NCBI RefSeq assembly: GCF_963665355.1
Contig: NZ_OY762229.1
Coordinates: 1,798,001 to 1,862,000 of the forward strand
Reading direction: 5' to 3'
Length of the DNA stretch: 64,000 nt
Origin: an uncultured Desulfobacter sp.
Lineage (GTDB): Bacteria > Desulfobacterota > Desulfobacteria > Desulfobacterales > Desulfobacteraceae
A program made the position numbers and the translations under genes. The notes beneath the pieces are model-generated. The model searched no databases. It saw nothing but the letters and a program-made list of their open reading frames with translations, and had not been told where the DNA came from. Shown piece by piece: positions 17,187-25,655 of the stretch. Within the stretch, counting starts at the first letter, position 1, and each line of letters starts with the position of its first letter.

Positions 17187-18605
17187 CTATTTGGTCTTAA
17201 ATTCAGCTTTATCCAGTCCCAGCTTTTTCATTTTGGCATACAGCCCCCTGGGGTGAATGCCTGCAATTTTTGCGGTTTCGCCAATTTTGCCGCCGGTTTT
17301 TTTCAGCACCATGGCCAGATACAAAGCCTCCACCTGGTCATACACGGCGTCCCGGACCTGGGGCAGGGTCATGGTTTCCCATTCCCGGGGCAGGCAAAGT
17401 TCTGACGCCCCGCAATTCATTCTGACAGGTGCGGCATTATGGAAAACCGAGGGCAGCTCTTCCAGGGTGATGATATCTGACTTGCACAGCAGGACAGCCC
17501 GTTCAATAACGTTCATCAGTTCCCGTATATTGCCCGGCCAGTGGTAGTTGGACAAAGCTTCCATGGCCGGCTGGGAAAAGCGTTTGAGATTTTTGCCGAA
17601 TTTCTGCTGGTTCATGGTCAGAAAATGGTTGGCCAGTGAGGGGATATCCTCTTTACGTCTCCTCAGGGGCGGAAGAGTTAGTGAAATCACCCCGAGACGG
17701 TAAAAAAGATCTTTTCGGAAATTACCCTTTTCAACCTCATCTTCAAGGTCCTTGTTGGTGGCTGCAATAACCCGGACATCCACCCACACTGATTTTTCAC
17801 CACCAACGGGCGTAAATTCGAGTTCCTGCAACACCCGGAGCAGCTTGGTCTGCATCTGCAACGGCATGTCACCGATCTCATCCAGAAAAATAGTGCCGCC
17901 ATGGGCCAGTTCAAAGGCCCCCCGCCGGGAACGCACCGCTCCGGTAAAAGCCCCTTGCTCGTGCCCGAAAAGCTCGCTTTCCATGAGCTGTTCCGGGATG
18001 GCTGCCATATTGATGGCAATGAAGGGGCCTGTGGCTCTGTGGCTGTCTGTATGAATGGCTTTGGACAGATGCTCCTTGCCCACGCCGGTCTCCCCAAGCA
18101 GCAGTATGGTGGCGTCGCTGGAGACCACCTGCCGGGTTTCATCCAGAAACACCTGCATATCCCGGCTGTTGGAGGTGAAATCGTTAAGCCGGGGTAAAAA
18201 ACGTCCCCGCCGGTCAAACCGTTCCGAATAATAGAATTGACGGCGTGATTCCAGCGTTGTCTCAAGAGCTTCAAAAAGACTGTCCATGGGAATGCCGGAG
18301 TAAAACACCACATCAACACCCGAGGCCAGAAGATTGGCATGCTCTTCCGACGACTCCCGATTATGCAGAACGATGGTCATGGGCGATTCCGGAAGATCGT
18401 TGAGCAGGGAAATACTGGATTCGACGGGTTTGGGAATTGTGGCGCTGCTGACAATAAATACGTCGGCACAGCTTCTGGCAAGGGCTTGCCAGGAAAGGGT
18501 GCTGGGTTTAAAAAATTGAAGCTGAACATCCTGTTCAGCCAGCCTGTTCTCAAGCTCAGTGCGTATTTTTGTCTCTTTAATGGCACATGCCAGTCGAATT
18601 AACAT
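17187..18605 (-). CDS. Sigma-54-dependent activator with degenerate receiver
   Basis: A 472-aa enhancer-binding protein. The N-terminal receiver-like domain has DVFIVSSATIP where receivers usually carry the phosphoacceptor Asp, so it probably cannot be phosphorylated in the normal way. The AAA+ core is intact: GETGVGKEH, GAFTGA sigma-54 loop and TIFLDEIGD. The C-terminal Fis-like helix-turn-helix (AKIAGIHPRGLYAKMKKLGL) closely parallels the activator at 9541-10962. The ATG at 18605 is chosen; the longer 18686 start adds an odd hydrophobic leader. It is divergent from a perfect -24/-12 promoter, strongly suggesting it controls the 18983-22834 operon. Confidence 0.88.
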   Translation of the reverse strand: MLIRLACAIKETKIRTELENRLAEQDVQLQFFKPSTLSWQALARSCADVFIVSSATIPKPVESSISLLNDLPESPMTIVLHNRESSEEHANLLASGVDVVFYSGIPMDSLFEALETTLESRRQFYYSERFDRRGRFLPRLNDFTSNSRDMQVFLDETRQVVSSDATILLLGETGVGKEHLSKAIHTDSHRATGPFIAINMAAIPEQLMESELFGHEQGAFTGAVRSRRGAFELAHGGTIFLDEIGDMPLQMQTKLLRVLQELEFTPVGGEKSVWVDVRVIAATNKDLEDEVEKGNFRKDLFYRLGVISLTLPPLRRRKEDIPSLANHFLTMNQQKFGKNLKRFSQPAMEALSNYHWPGNIRELMNVIERAVLLCKSDIITLEELPSVFHNAAPVRMNCGASELCLPREWETMTLPQVRDAVYDQVEALYLAMVLKKTGGKIGETAKIAGIHPRGLYAKMKKLGLDKAEFKTK

Positions 18606-18713
18606 AAAAAGAGCATTCCATCTCCGGTAAAATATTGCCGATTTTATAAGATATCGAAGTGTATTAAAATTTTTACAAATAAGCAATATACTTTTATAAT
18701 GAGGTTTGGATTC

Positions 18714-18777
18714 CGATACGCCATAATAATCGCACTAAAAAATCGGCTAAAAAATACCATATTTATTGCGATATGCC
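18714..18777 (+). promoter_or_regulatory. Candidate upstream activator sites
   Basis: CGATAYGCC occurs at 18714-18722 and 18769-18777, and between them ATCGCA and TGCGAT form an inverted pair. They lie 110-170 bases upstream of the -24/-12 promoter, the usual distance for enhancer-binding protein sites. The similarity is modest and the surrounding 18606-18880 is very AT-rich. Confidence 0.3.
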
Positions 18778-18883
18778 GCTGTTTTTAGATTTAGGTAAAA
18801 ATTTTCTGAAAAAATCAGTACGACAGCTGTATTTCAAACGATAATATGTTGTATTTATTTATATTTAGTATTTTTTAAGAATC

Positions 18884-18899
18884 TGGCACACAGGTTGCT
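18884..18899 (+). promoter_or_regulatory. Sigma-54 promoter of the peptide/GNAT/ATP-grasp operon
   Basis: TGGCACACAGGTTGCT fits TGGYAYRN4TTGCW at every position, with exact GG-N10-GC spacing. ACACAGGTTGCT is repeated in tandem at 18902-18913, across the expected start near 18910. The divergent sigma-54 activator starts about 280 bp upstream. Confidence 0.85.
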
Positions 18900-18982
18900 A
18901 TACACAGGTTGCTGAAATTAAAACCAACCAGCAGGCCCAGGCCCAAACAGCCAATCCAAAAACTAAAGAGGAAAAGGAAGTC

Positions 18983-19144
18983 ATGAGCAAGGAAAAGATC
19001 AGCCGGAACAAAGGCAAAAGTCCAAGATTCAAAGAGAGTTATGATGAGGATTATGACTGGGAAGATCAGAAGGAAGACCAGAAACGCCGCAAAAAAATGA
19101 ACAAGCAGCCCAAACGCCCGACTGACCCAAAAGACAAATGGTAG
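18983..19144 (+). CDS. Small highly charged protein, first gene of the sigma-54 operon
   Basis: A 53-aa reading frame starting with MSKEKISRNKGKS and ending PKDKW, behind a good AAAGGAAG ribosome site 73 bp after the predicted transcription start. It is dominated by Lys, Arg, Asp and Glu, including an acidic middle (YDEDYDWED) followed by a basic stretch (QKRRKKMNK). No signal peptide or known domain is seen. The position and ribosome site argue that it is translated. It could be an accessory or regulatory protein, or a disordered chaperone for the next peptide; this is a guess. Confidence 0.65.
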   Translation: MSKEKISRNKGKSPRFKESYDEDYDWEDQKEDQKRRKKMNKQPKRPTDPKDKW

Positions 19145-19173
19145 TCCGTGTCCTGAATTTAAAGGAGAAAAAC

Positions 19174-19308
19174 ATGAATTCTGAAAAGCCAACCCATATA
19201 AACACCAACACTTACCCATGGAGCAATGTCTGCGCCATCGACGTCTATGCCGTAGCTTATAAGGTCGTTCGGGGGCTTGCCCGGATCAACGTAACTTACC
19301 AACATTAG
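19174..19308 (+). CDS. 44-residue peptide, possible substrate of the downstream enzymes
   Basis: A 44-aa frame with a strong AAAGGAGAAA ribosome site, starting MNSEKPTHINTNTYPWSNVC and ending ARINVTYQH. It has one Cys, a Trp and several Tyr/Thr/Asn, and resembles no domain I know. The GNAT-like gene starts 10 bp later. A tiny peptide directly ahead of an ATP-grasp and transferase gene set recalls precursors of ribosomally made modified peptides, but no cleavage motif is evident and the role is inference. Confidence 0.65.
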   Translation: MNSEKPTHINTNTYPWSNVCAIDVYAVAYKVVRGLARINVTYQH

Positions 19309-19318
19309 GTGAATAAAG

Positions 19319-20281
19319 ATGAAATCCATTATAATTACAGATCCGGAAGGTTGCCGTCAGGCCTGGGAAAAATATTGGCCGGTCCAGGACATATTTGATA
19401 TTTGGTCTGTCAGGCAATGTTTCAATGCAGCATTTAACAGACCTTTAAGTTTCCACCTCATCGAAGACAAGGGCCAGGTTGTGGGGTTTCTTCCCCTGAG
19501 CCGGGTTGAAGAGACCGGCGAGTATGTGTTTTTTCCCGGAGAGACCTGGAAAGGCAAGACCTGGCTGGAGCAGAATCGGGTTTTTGCGCAATCCCCTGAA
19601 GTATTCCAGGCATTGTGCGATTCCGTGCCCGGACCACTGAATTTAAGATACCTGCGTTTCAATCCGTTGTTTGAAAAAATGGAGCAGGCGGGTCCTGACG
19701 AGACAGGCTATCTTTTTTACCCCCGGATGCATGACTTTTCCATGGAAAATTTCTGGCTGGCATTCCCAGGAAAAACCAGAAAAAAACTCAAGGCAGATGT
19801 TAAAAAAATTGAAGAGCGGGAGCTTGCCTGGCGATACAATCATATGCCCGATATCTCTGAAATGTTTCGTCTGAACATGGCTGCATTTACATCGGATTCC
19901 TACTTTAGCGATGCGCGGTTTTACCGCTCCTTTGAACGGTTTGCCGCATATCTGCAGGAAATGGGCATGCTCAGGGTTACCACAGCCATCGTGGAAGGAA
20001 AAATCGCGGCCGTGGATATGGGCGCCGTTTTCAACAACACCTACACGGTGGTGGCCGGGGGTACCCACCCGGATTTTGTGGGTATTGCCAAGGTGATCAA
20101 CCTGCATCACTTGGAATGGGCTTGTCACAACCGCTTGGAAGCCGTGGATTTTCTGTGCGGCAGTTTTAGCTGGAAGGAACGGTTTCGTTTAAGCCCCAGG
20201 CCATCATATGAGATTCACACCCAGCCCGATGCGGCTGTTTTCCAGGGGAGCCATTATGGGCGAAAAGCCGTCTGCGCTTAA
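19319..20281 (+). CDS. GNAT/FemAB-like (BioF2-type) acyltransferase
   Basis: A 320-aa protein resembling the FemAB/BioF2-like branch of the GNAT superfamily, whose members move acyl or aminoacyl groups, some from aminoacyl-tRNA. The fold is suggested by RKKLKADVKKIEERELAW in the middle and by the late IAAVDMGAVFNNTYTVVAGG and GIAKVINLHHLEWACH segments, which match the usual acyltransferase core. ATG 19319 follows TAGGTGA. It overlaps the ATP-grasp gene by 26 bp, so they are translationally coupled. Substrate unknown; in this context it may acylate the 44-residue peptide or a small amine. Confidence 0.75.
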   Translation: MKSIIITDPEGCRQAWEKYWPVQDIFDIWSVRQCFNAAFNRPLSFHLIEDKGQVVGFLPLSRVEETGEYVFFPGETWKGKTWLEQNRVFAQSPEVFQALCDSVPGPLNLRYLRFNPLFEKMEQAGPDETGYLFYPRMHDFSMENFWLAFPGKTRKKLKADVKKIEERELAWRYNHMPDISEMFRLNMAAFTSDSYFSDARFYRSFERFAAYLQEMGMLRVTTAIVEGKIAAVDMGAVFNNTYTVVAGGTHPDFVGIAKVINLHHLEWACHNRLEAVDFLCGSFSWKERFRLSPRPSYEIHTQPDAAVFQGSHYGRKAVCA

Positions 20282-21548
20282 AAAAAAACAGGTGCTGGTC
20301 GTGGGCACCACATCCGACTACATTGAATGGATCAGAAATATCCGTCCCGGACAGGCCCTTTTTCTGACGGAACCAAAGGTTCGTCAGGATGCCACTGAAC
20401 CCTGTCCGGAGGCCGGCGAGGAAATTTTATGCCCCATCTGCGATATTGACGGCGCAGTTTCGGCCTTGGAGCAACACAAAAAAGACTTCGGGGTTACCCT
20501 GTCGGGTATTGCCTGCTTTGATTGCGAGTCCATGGAGGCCGCATCCATCCTGGCAGAAAAGATGGGCCTTTCCTACCACGATCTTGAGACTGTCAGGAAC
20601 AGCAGGGATAAATTTATCTCAAAACAGTTATGGCGGAAATGTCAGATCCCTTGCCCCCAGACCTGTCCGGTCAATACCGAAATTGAGGTGCTGAACTTTT
20701 TGGATGAATTGCCGGCAGGCATTGTACTTAAACCCTTTTGCGGTTCCGGCAGCGAGCTTGTATTTAAATGCGTGACCCGAAAAGAGTGCGATGCCGCATT
20801 CAATGAGGTATCAGACGGACTTGCCGCCCGGACCGGAAATCCATTGTTTAAACCCACGGATGCCGGTACATTCCAGATGCTGGCCGAGGAGTGGGTGGCC
20901 GGACCTGAATTTTCCTGTGATTTTCTTATGGAAAAAGACCGGGCCGTGGTCCTGCGCAGAACCCGGAAAATAAAGGTGGACAGCAGACCATTCGGCACCA
21001 TTTCAGGTTATGCGATATGCCGGGAAAACGGTGATGACCACGGAATGCCTTCCAATGAAATACTCTCGGATATTTTTTACAGAGCAGCCGGGGCCCTGGG
21101 TATAAAAACAGGCGTCTGCATGGTGGATTTTATTTTAAGGAACAGAAAACCAGTACTCATAGAGATGACTCCCCGGCCCGGCGGAGACTGTCTGCCTTTT
21201 CTGCTGAAGGAAGCCGGAAACATCGACATACTTGGTTTGACCCTGGATGCGGCCCAGGGTGATCCCTGGAAAAATGAAAAAAAAGGGCCATACAAACCCC
21301 TGGTGGCATTCCGTATCCATGCCCGTAAAAATGGTGTATTGAAACGCATCAAAACCGCTGCTGTGGAAGATGATAAACGGGTAAAAAGTATTCACCTGAT
21401 CCGCACCCCGGGACACAAAGTGACCATGCCGCCTTTGGACTATGATTCGTGGCTGTTGGGTCACATGATTATTGAACCTCACAGGCACAAATTTTTCGAA
21501 ACCGAGTGTCTTTTGATCGCCAAACGTATCGACATTGAAATGGGTTAG
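20256..21548 (+). CDS. ATP-grasp ligase
   Basis: A 430-aa ATP-grasp enzyme, a family that joins a carboxylate to an amine or thiol through an acyl-phosphate. The N-terminal pre-ATP-grasp domain (VLVVGTTSDYIEWI) is followed by the ATP-binding core: SRDKFISKQLWRKCQIPCP, the Gly-rich region LKPFCGSGSELV, the EEWVAGPEFSCDF segment, and the metal-binding end with DFILRN and VLIEMTPRPGGD. It resembles peptide or carnosine-type ligases rather than purine enzymes. ATG 20256 is chosen for its GGGGAG site. It sits between the acyltransferase and the decarboxylase in one coupled operon. Confidence 0.87.
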   Translation: MGEKPSALKKKQVLVVGTTSDYIEWIRNIRPGQALFLTEPKVRQDATEPCPEAGEEILCPICDIDGAVSALEQHKKDFGVTLSGIACFDCESMEAASILAEKMGLSYHDLETVRNSRDKFISKQLWRKCQIPCPQTCPVNTEIEVLNFLDELPAGIVLKPFCGSGSELVFKCVTRKECDAAFNEVSDGLAARTGNPLFKPTDAGTFQMLAEEWVAGPEFSCDFLMEKDRAVVLRRTRKIKVDSRPFGTISGYAICRENGDDHGMPSNEILSDIFYRAAGALGIKTGVCMVDFILRNRKPVLIEMTPRPGGDCLPFLLKEAGNIDILGLTLDAAQGDPWKNEKKGPYKPLVAFRIHARKNGVLKRIKTAAVEDDKRVKSIHLIRTPGHKVTMPPLDYDSWLLGHMIIEPHRHKFFETECLLIAKRIDIEMG

Positions 21549-21550
21549 GC

Positions 21551-22834
21551 ATGCTCGCAGCCAATAATGCACAGATGACAGACACAAGCTCCCTTTTGCC
21601 CCGGGAAAAAGTAATTGAATTCATAACTCCCTACTTAAAAAACAAGGGGGTGTACCTGGATATCGCCAGGGCCTTCGGATCACCCCTGTATGTTCTGGAA
21701 ACCGATGTCCTGGCAAGAAAAGCAGACCAGTTCAGGGCGGCATTCAGCCACAGACTGCCGGACACCTCTTTTTTTTACGCCATGAAGAGCAACAATCTGC
21801 CCCATCTTTGCGGACATCTGCTCAAACACGGATTCGGGCTGGATGTATCCAGCGGAGTGGAATTGTCCGTGGCCCTGGATCTGGGCGCGTCATCCATTAT
21901 TTTCAGCGGTCCGGGCAAAACCATCCAGGAGTTGGAACTTGCGGCCCGGTACCCGGACCGGGTGGTGATTCTCCTGGACAGTATCGGTGAAGCCCGGCGG
22001 CTGGCCTCGGTGCTTGAAGAAAAGAATGTCCGCATGCCCGTAGGATTGCGGCTGAACAACAATCCCGAAGGCCTGTGGCGCAAATTCGGGGTATTGCCGG
22101 AAAATTTGCTGTCTGCGTTTAAAGAGATCCAGTCCCTTGGCCGGCTGAATTTTCAGGGACTGCAGTTTCACTCCTCCTGGAATCTTAACCCGGACAGGCA
22201 GACCGCGTTTATTAAAAAACTGGGTCAAATCCTTTCCTCCATGCCTAAAGATTTCCTGGATGCGGTGAAATTTATTGATATTGGCGGCGGCTACTGGCCT
22301 GCCCAGGGGGAGTGGCTTTTGTCGGATGCGCCCCAGGACTATATCATTGATCCCGGGGTCTCCATTGATTTGTTCGCAAAACAATTGTCAGGAGCCATTA
22401 AAGAGCACATTCTGCCCTTGGCCCCGTGCCGGATCTGTTTTGAACCGGGCCGCTGGATCTGCAATGATGCCATGCACATTCTCATCCAGGTGGTGGACTG
22501 CAAAGAGACAGATCTGGTCATCACCGATGCCGGCGGCAATATGGTGGGATGGGAACGGTATGAAACCGATTACTGTCCGGTGATTAATTTGACCCGGCCC
22601 GGCCTTTGTGAAAAAAGATGCCATATTCTGGGCTCTTTGTGCACACCCCATGATGTCTGGGGATATGCCTATTTCGGTTCGGCCATCAGGGAAAATGACA
22701 TCCTCATGATTCCGGCCCAGGGTGCATATACTTACAGTCTGCGCCAGCAATTCATCAAGCCCGTTCCCCGGGTGGCAGTCAAGGACGGCGGACGGTATTT
22801 TCTTCTTCCCCAGTGCGTTGCACCAGGCGAGTAA
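21551..22834 (+). CDS. Fold-type III PLP-dependent decarboxylase (DAP/ornithine/arginine type)
   Basis: A 427-aa alanine-racemase-fold decarboxylase. The PLP lysine lies in YAMKSNNLPHL, followed by GLDVSSGVEL, the phosphate-binding IDIGGGYWP near residue 240, EPGRWI, and the active-site Cys motif CTPHDVWG from the partner subunit. Such enzymes decarboxylate diaminopimelate, ornithine or arginine, or relatives such as carboxynorspermidine. It begins 2 bp after the ATP-grasp stop, so it belongs to the same operon and probably supplies an amine for ligation. A lysine-biosynthetic LysA role is unlikely in this setting. Confidence 0.85.
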   Translation: MLAANNAQMTDTSSLLPREKVIEFITPYLKNKGVYLDIARAFGSPLYVLETDVLARKADQFRAAFSHRLPDTSFFYAMKSNNLPHLCGHLLKHGFGLDVSSGVELSVALDLGASSIIFSGPGKTIQELELAARYPDRVVILLDSIGEARRLASVLEEKNVRMPVGLRLNNNPEGLWRKFGVLPENLLSAFKEIQSLGRLNFQGLQFHSSWNLNPDRQTAFIKKLGQILSSMPKDFLDAVKFIDIGGGYWPAQGEWLLSDAPQDYIIDPGVSIDLFAKQLSGAIKEHILPLAPCRICFEPGRWICNDAMHILIQVVDCKETDLVITDAGGNMVGWERYETDYCPVINLTRPGLCEKRCHILGSLCTPHDVWGYAYFGSAIRENDILMIPAQGAYTYSLRQQFIKPVPRVAVKDGGRYFLLPQCVAPGE

Positions 22835-22856
22835 GATATTTAATCTGCAGCGGGTT

Positions 22857-25184
22857 CTATTGCGTGGCCTTGAGATAATCCTTCAGAAACATGAGATTCT
22901 GGTCGTCGGGATTCATTTTTAAGGCCTTTTCAAGCAGGGCCCCGGCCTTTTCCTTTTCTCCCTTGGCTGCCAGGTGCTTGATGTACAATTGGTAAAGCCG
23001 CACTTCATAGGGAAAGTCCTGGATTCCCTGCTCCAGGGTCCCGGCCATCTGGGCATTTTCCCCCAACCTGTTCTGGGTATAGGCCAGATACAATATCGCC
23101 TCCGGATCTTTTTTGAGCATCAGGGCTGCGGTCAGCTCCTGACGGGCATCTCCAAAGCGGTGATTGCCAAAGGCGTCAACCCCTTTTTGCTTATGTTCCA
23201 GAAACATGCGTGCCCGTTCTCCGGGGGTGATCTCCGTGTCGTCCACCAGCACCACCCGGCGTCCATGGGGATACGGGGCATCCAGAAGGCTTTTAACCAG
23301 GACATCACCCTCCAGTTTCAGGTCTGTGGCGGCTGCGGCACCAAGATAGTTATTTTCCAGAACAATTTTGCGCACCGTGCGCAATTCGCCTTGGGTATTG
23401 TCATAGAGGCTGCTGTTGGCAATGGCCACCTCGCCGTCTATGATATCCAGCCCGATGGCATTGTTTCTCAGCACACTTTTTTCGATTATTCCCTTGCCGC
23501 CGGAAATGATGACCCCTCGTTCGCAATCGGTTACATCCACCTGTTCCAGAGACATCACCCCGCTGCCCTTCAGCACCAGTCCGTCACCTTTGGCACCCTT
23601 GATGGAAACCATCTCAAGCCGGGTATTGCCGCTGTTCTCTATGCAGGGTGCGCAGCCTTTGATCACGGCATGGGCAATTTGCGCCTCTCCGCGATCAGAG
23701 ATTTCGAACCCCTTCCAGTCCTGGCCGCTAAAAATCACCGGATGCTCACTTGAACCGGCGATTTTCAAAATACCATCAACAACAATCCGATTATTGCCTT
23801 CGATGATGAGTGTTGTTCCCGGACCTATGGAAAAGGTGTGTCCTGCAAGGACATGTCCTTCGCTGGACAAGCGGTACACGCCAGGGACCAGATTGCCCGA
23901 CAGGGTCTCCTTAAGCGGCACCTCCTCAAAAAAAGGCACTGTCACCGAAAGGGTACGGCCCTGGGCGGAACGGTTCCCCGCCAGATCCACCGCAGCGACC
24001 CTGTAGTAACATGTTTCTCCCTGGGCAACAGTGTTGTCCAGCCATTCCAGCTGCTGGCTGCTGGCAATCACCTTGAAATCGCCCACGGCTGTGCTGCTTT
24101 TTTCCACCACGAATTCTTTCAGGGCTTCGCCCTGGGGCAGGTTCCATGTCAGATGCACCCCATCCTGTCCCGTCTGGGCCGTCAGCTTTTCCGGTGTGGG
24201 AGGGGGGACGCCGTCAATGGACACCGTGGATCCGGCTTCTATCCAGATCCGCTCAACGCCATTGGGGCGTACCAGCCGGATGGTGACGGGCTGTCCGGTG
24301 CTTTGATCCCCGGGTTGAACAACGTATATTCCCTGGTAGGTCCCTTCGCCAACCACCGAAAGGGGCAACCGTTTTTTGAACTGCCCGATGTCGAAGGTGC
24401 CGGACAGATCGTTTTCGGCTTTAACCGTGATCTTGACCGCATCACCCACGGCGAACACCCCACGGTCAATGTTGGAATCAACGGAACGAATCTCGGGCAA
24501 ACTTTTGCTATGGGGGTTATCGGGCACGGGCTGACTCACCCGATAGCCCCAGTCATAGATAACCAGCCGCATCTGTTTGCGTGCCGGTTCGTCGATGAAG
24601 GCACCTACCACGGTGGCTGTCAGCCCCACCACGCTGGTGGGCAGGGAAACCTTGCGCTTGGATGCACTCTCCTCCCAGGCGCCCACTTCGGTTCCCAGGC
24701 GATTGACCATTTTGATCCGGGCCTCGATTTTAAACAGATCGTAGGCCACGGAGAGGACCATGGTGGAGGTGATAATTTCGGGATAGACCAGGCCGTCGAC
24801 ACCCAGTTTGTCGCAAAGTGCCGAAGGCGCAATATCCTGCCAGGGCTCGCTGCCGAGCATTTGATCCACCTGGGGCATAAGCCGCATCCTATATCCCTTT
24901 CCCGCCAACTGGTTCTGGATCACCCCCCGGGTCAAGTTGCCGACGAACTCCCCTTTTTCGCTTTCGGCATCAATGGGAAAATCTCCGGCGACATCCTTTT
25001 CAATCTTGAGGAAACGCACCGGCAGAACCGCAAGCGTAACAGGTATTGCCTTGGGATCCATGGAAACGGTCTTGGTGGGTGTCAGGGCGGGCGTGCAGGA
25101 GACAAATTCCAACATCAGGGCCACAAACAACCAGGCCGAAAGAGCCTTGCCGGCATGCGAGCGGGTATGTTTCAAAATTTCCAT
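22857..25184 (-). CDS. Mosaic lipoprotein: GNA1162-like, fibronectin III, beta-helix, TPR
   Basis: A 775-aa exported protein. The N-terminus has a basic/hydrophobic leader and a lipobox-like EFVSC. Residues about 40-240 resemble the DUF799/GNA1162 lipoproteins (IPVTLAVLPVRFL, DKLGVDGLVYPEIITS). A fibronectin type III-like domain follows (PPPTPEKLTAQTG to YYRVAAVDLAGN), then a right-handed beta-helix of repeated turns, each with an isolated Gly and small hydrophobics. The C-terminal 150 residues are TPR-like (YLAYTQNRLGENAQM, GALLEKALKMNPDD). It probably acts at the outer membrane. It converges on the PLP decarboxylase gene with a 22-bp gap and has no clear partner. Confidence 0.75.
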   Translation of the reverse strand: MEILKHTRSHAGKALSAWLFVALMLEFVSCTPALTPTKTVSMDPKAIPVTLAVLPVRFLKIEKDVAGDFPIDAESEKGEFVGNLTRGVIQNQLAGKGYRMRLMPQVDQMLGSEPWQDIAPSALCDKLGVDGLVYPEIITSTMVLSVAYDLFKIEARIKMVNRLGTEVGAWEESASKRKVSLPTSVVGLTATVVGAFIDEPARKQMRLVIYDWGYRVSQPVPDNPHSKSLPEIRSVDSNIDRGVFAVGDAVKITVKAENDLSGTFDIGQFKKRLPLSVVGEGTYQGIYVVQPGDQSTGQPVTIRLVRPNGVERIWIEAGSTVSIDGVPPPTPEKLTAQTGQDGVHLTWNLPQGEALKEFVVEKSSTAVGDFKVIASSQQLEWLDNTVAQGETCYYRVAAVDLAGNRSAQGRTLSVTVPFFEEVPLKETLSGNLVPGVYRLSSEGHVLAGHTFSIGPGTTLIIEGNNRIVVDGILKIAGSSEHPVIFSGQDWKGFEISDRGEAQIAHAVIKGCAPCIENSGNTRLEMVSIKGAKGDGLVLKGSGVMSLEQVDVTDCERGVIISGGKGIIEKSVLRNNAIGLDIIDGEVAIANSSLYDNTQGELRTVRKIVLENNYLGAAAATDLKLEGDVLVKSLLDAPYPHGRRVVLVDDTEITPGERARMFLEHKQKGVDAFGNHRFGDARQELTAALMLKKDPEAILYLAYTQNRLGENAQMAGTLEQGIQDFPYEVRLYQLYIKHLAAKGEKEKAGALLEKALKMNPDDQNLMFLKDYLKATQ

Positions 25185-25655
25185 GGCATAAACTTTTTTT
25201 AATGTATTGTGATTATTGTGAAATAAATACAACCCTTGTCTGAACTAATATACTGCTAATACGCTTGGATTAGTGCGGTTGACCGCATTCATAAACCGTA
25301 TTGTATCATTAGGATATAGGATAGGAATTTGTTTTTTGTCAACCAAAATATATATGGATATAGAATATGGATTTTCTTTTTAGAATAAGGGGTTAGAATT
25401 TGAGCCGGTTTTCTCGTCAGCCTTTCACAGTGGCATTGTGCCCTCATTCATTGCCAAAGCATATTCTGCCATTAAAATTTTTTTCCTTGGTATTATAGTT
25501 CATATATCATCTGTCAAAGCTTACAGGCTTTCTCCATTGTATAGGTTCGGCAGTGCTCAGTTTCCCATAATTGCTTGCCTTAACTATATGAGAACTGTTA
25601 TAAATCAGCTAATTCTTCATTATATCCGTCAAAGTCAAAGAGAGGGCGTAAAATC
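25185..25655. other. Gene-free divergent region
   Basis: About 470 AT-rich bases between the mosaic lipoprotein gene and the HD-domain gene. It should hold both promoters; the one at 25336-25364 is the clearest. A frame from 25438 could encode 84 residues but overlaps the HD gene start and has no ribosome site, so I do not call it. Confidence 0.5.
25336..25364 (+). promoter_or_regulatory. Sigma-70-type promoter candidate
   Basis: TTGTCA (25336-25341), a 17-base spacer and TATAGA (25359-25364). It would give a leader of nearly 290 bases for the HD-domain gene. Confidence 0.4.

Noticed and set aside
18906-19219. Minus-strand hydrophobic frame across the two small genes
   Set aside because: It covers two plus-strand frames with good ribosome sites and a promoter; its hydrophobicity is what an antisense reading of charged codons gives.
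23838-25202. A 454-codon plus-strand frame opposite the mosaic lipoprotein gene
   Set aside because: The composition is that of an antisense shadow in GC-biased codons; the minus-strand gene has a signal, domains and a normal end.
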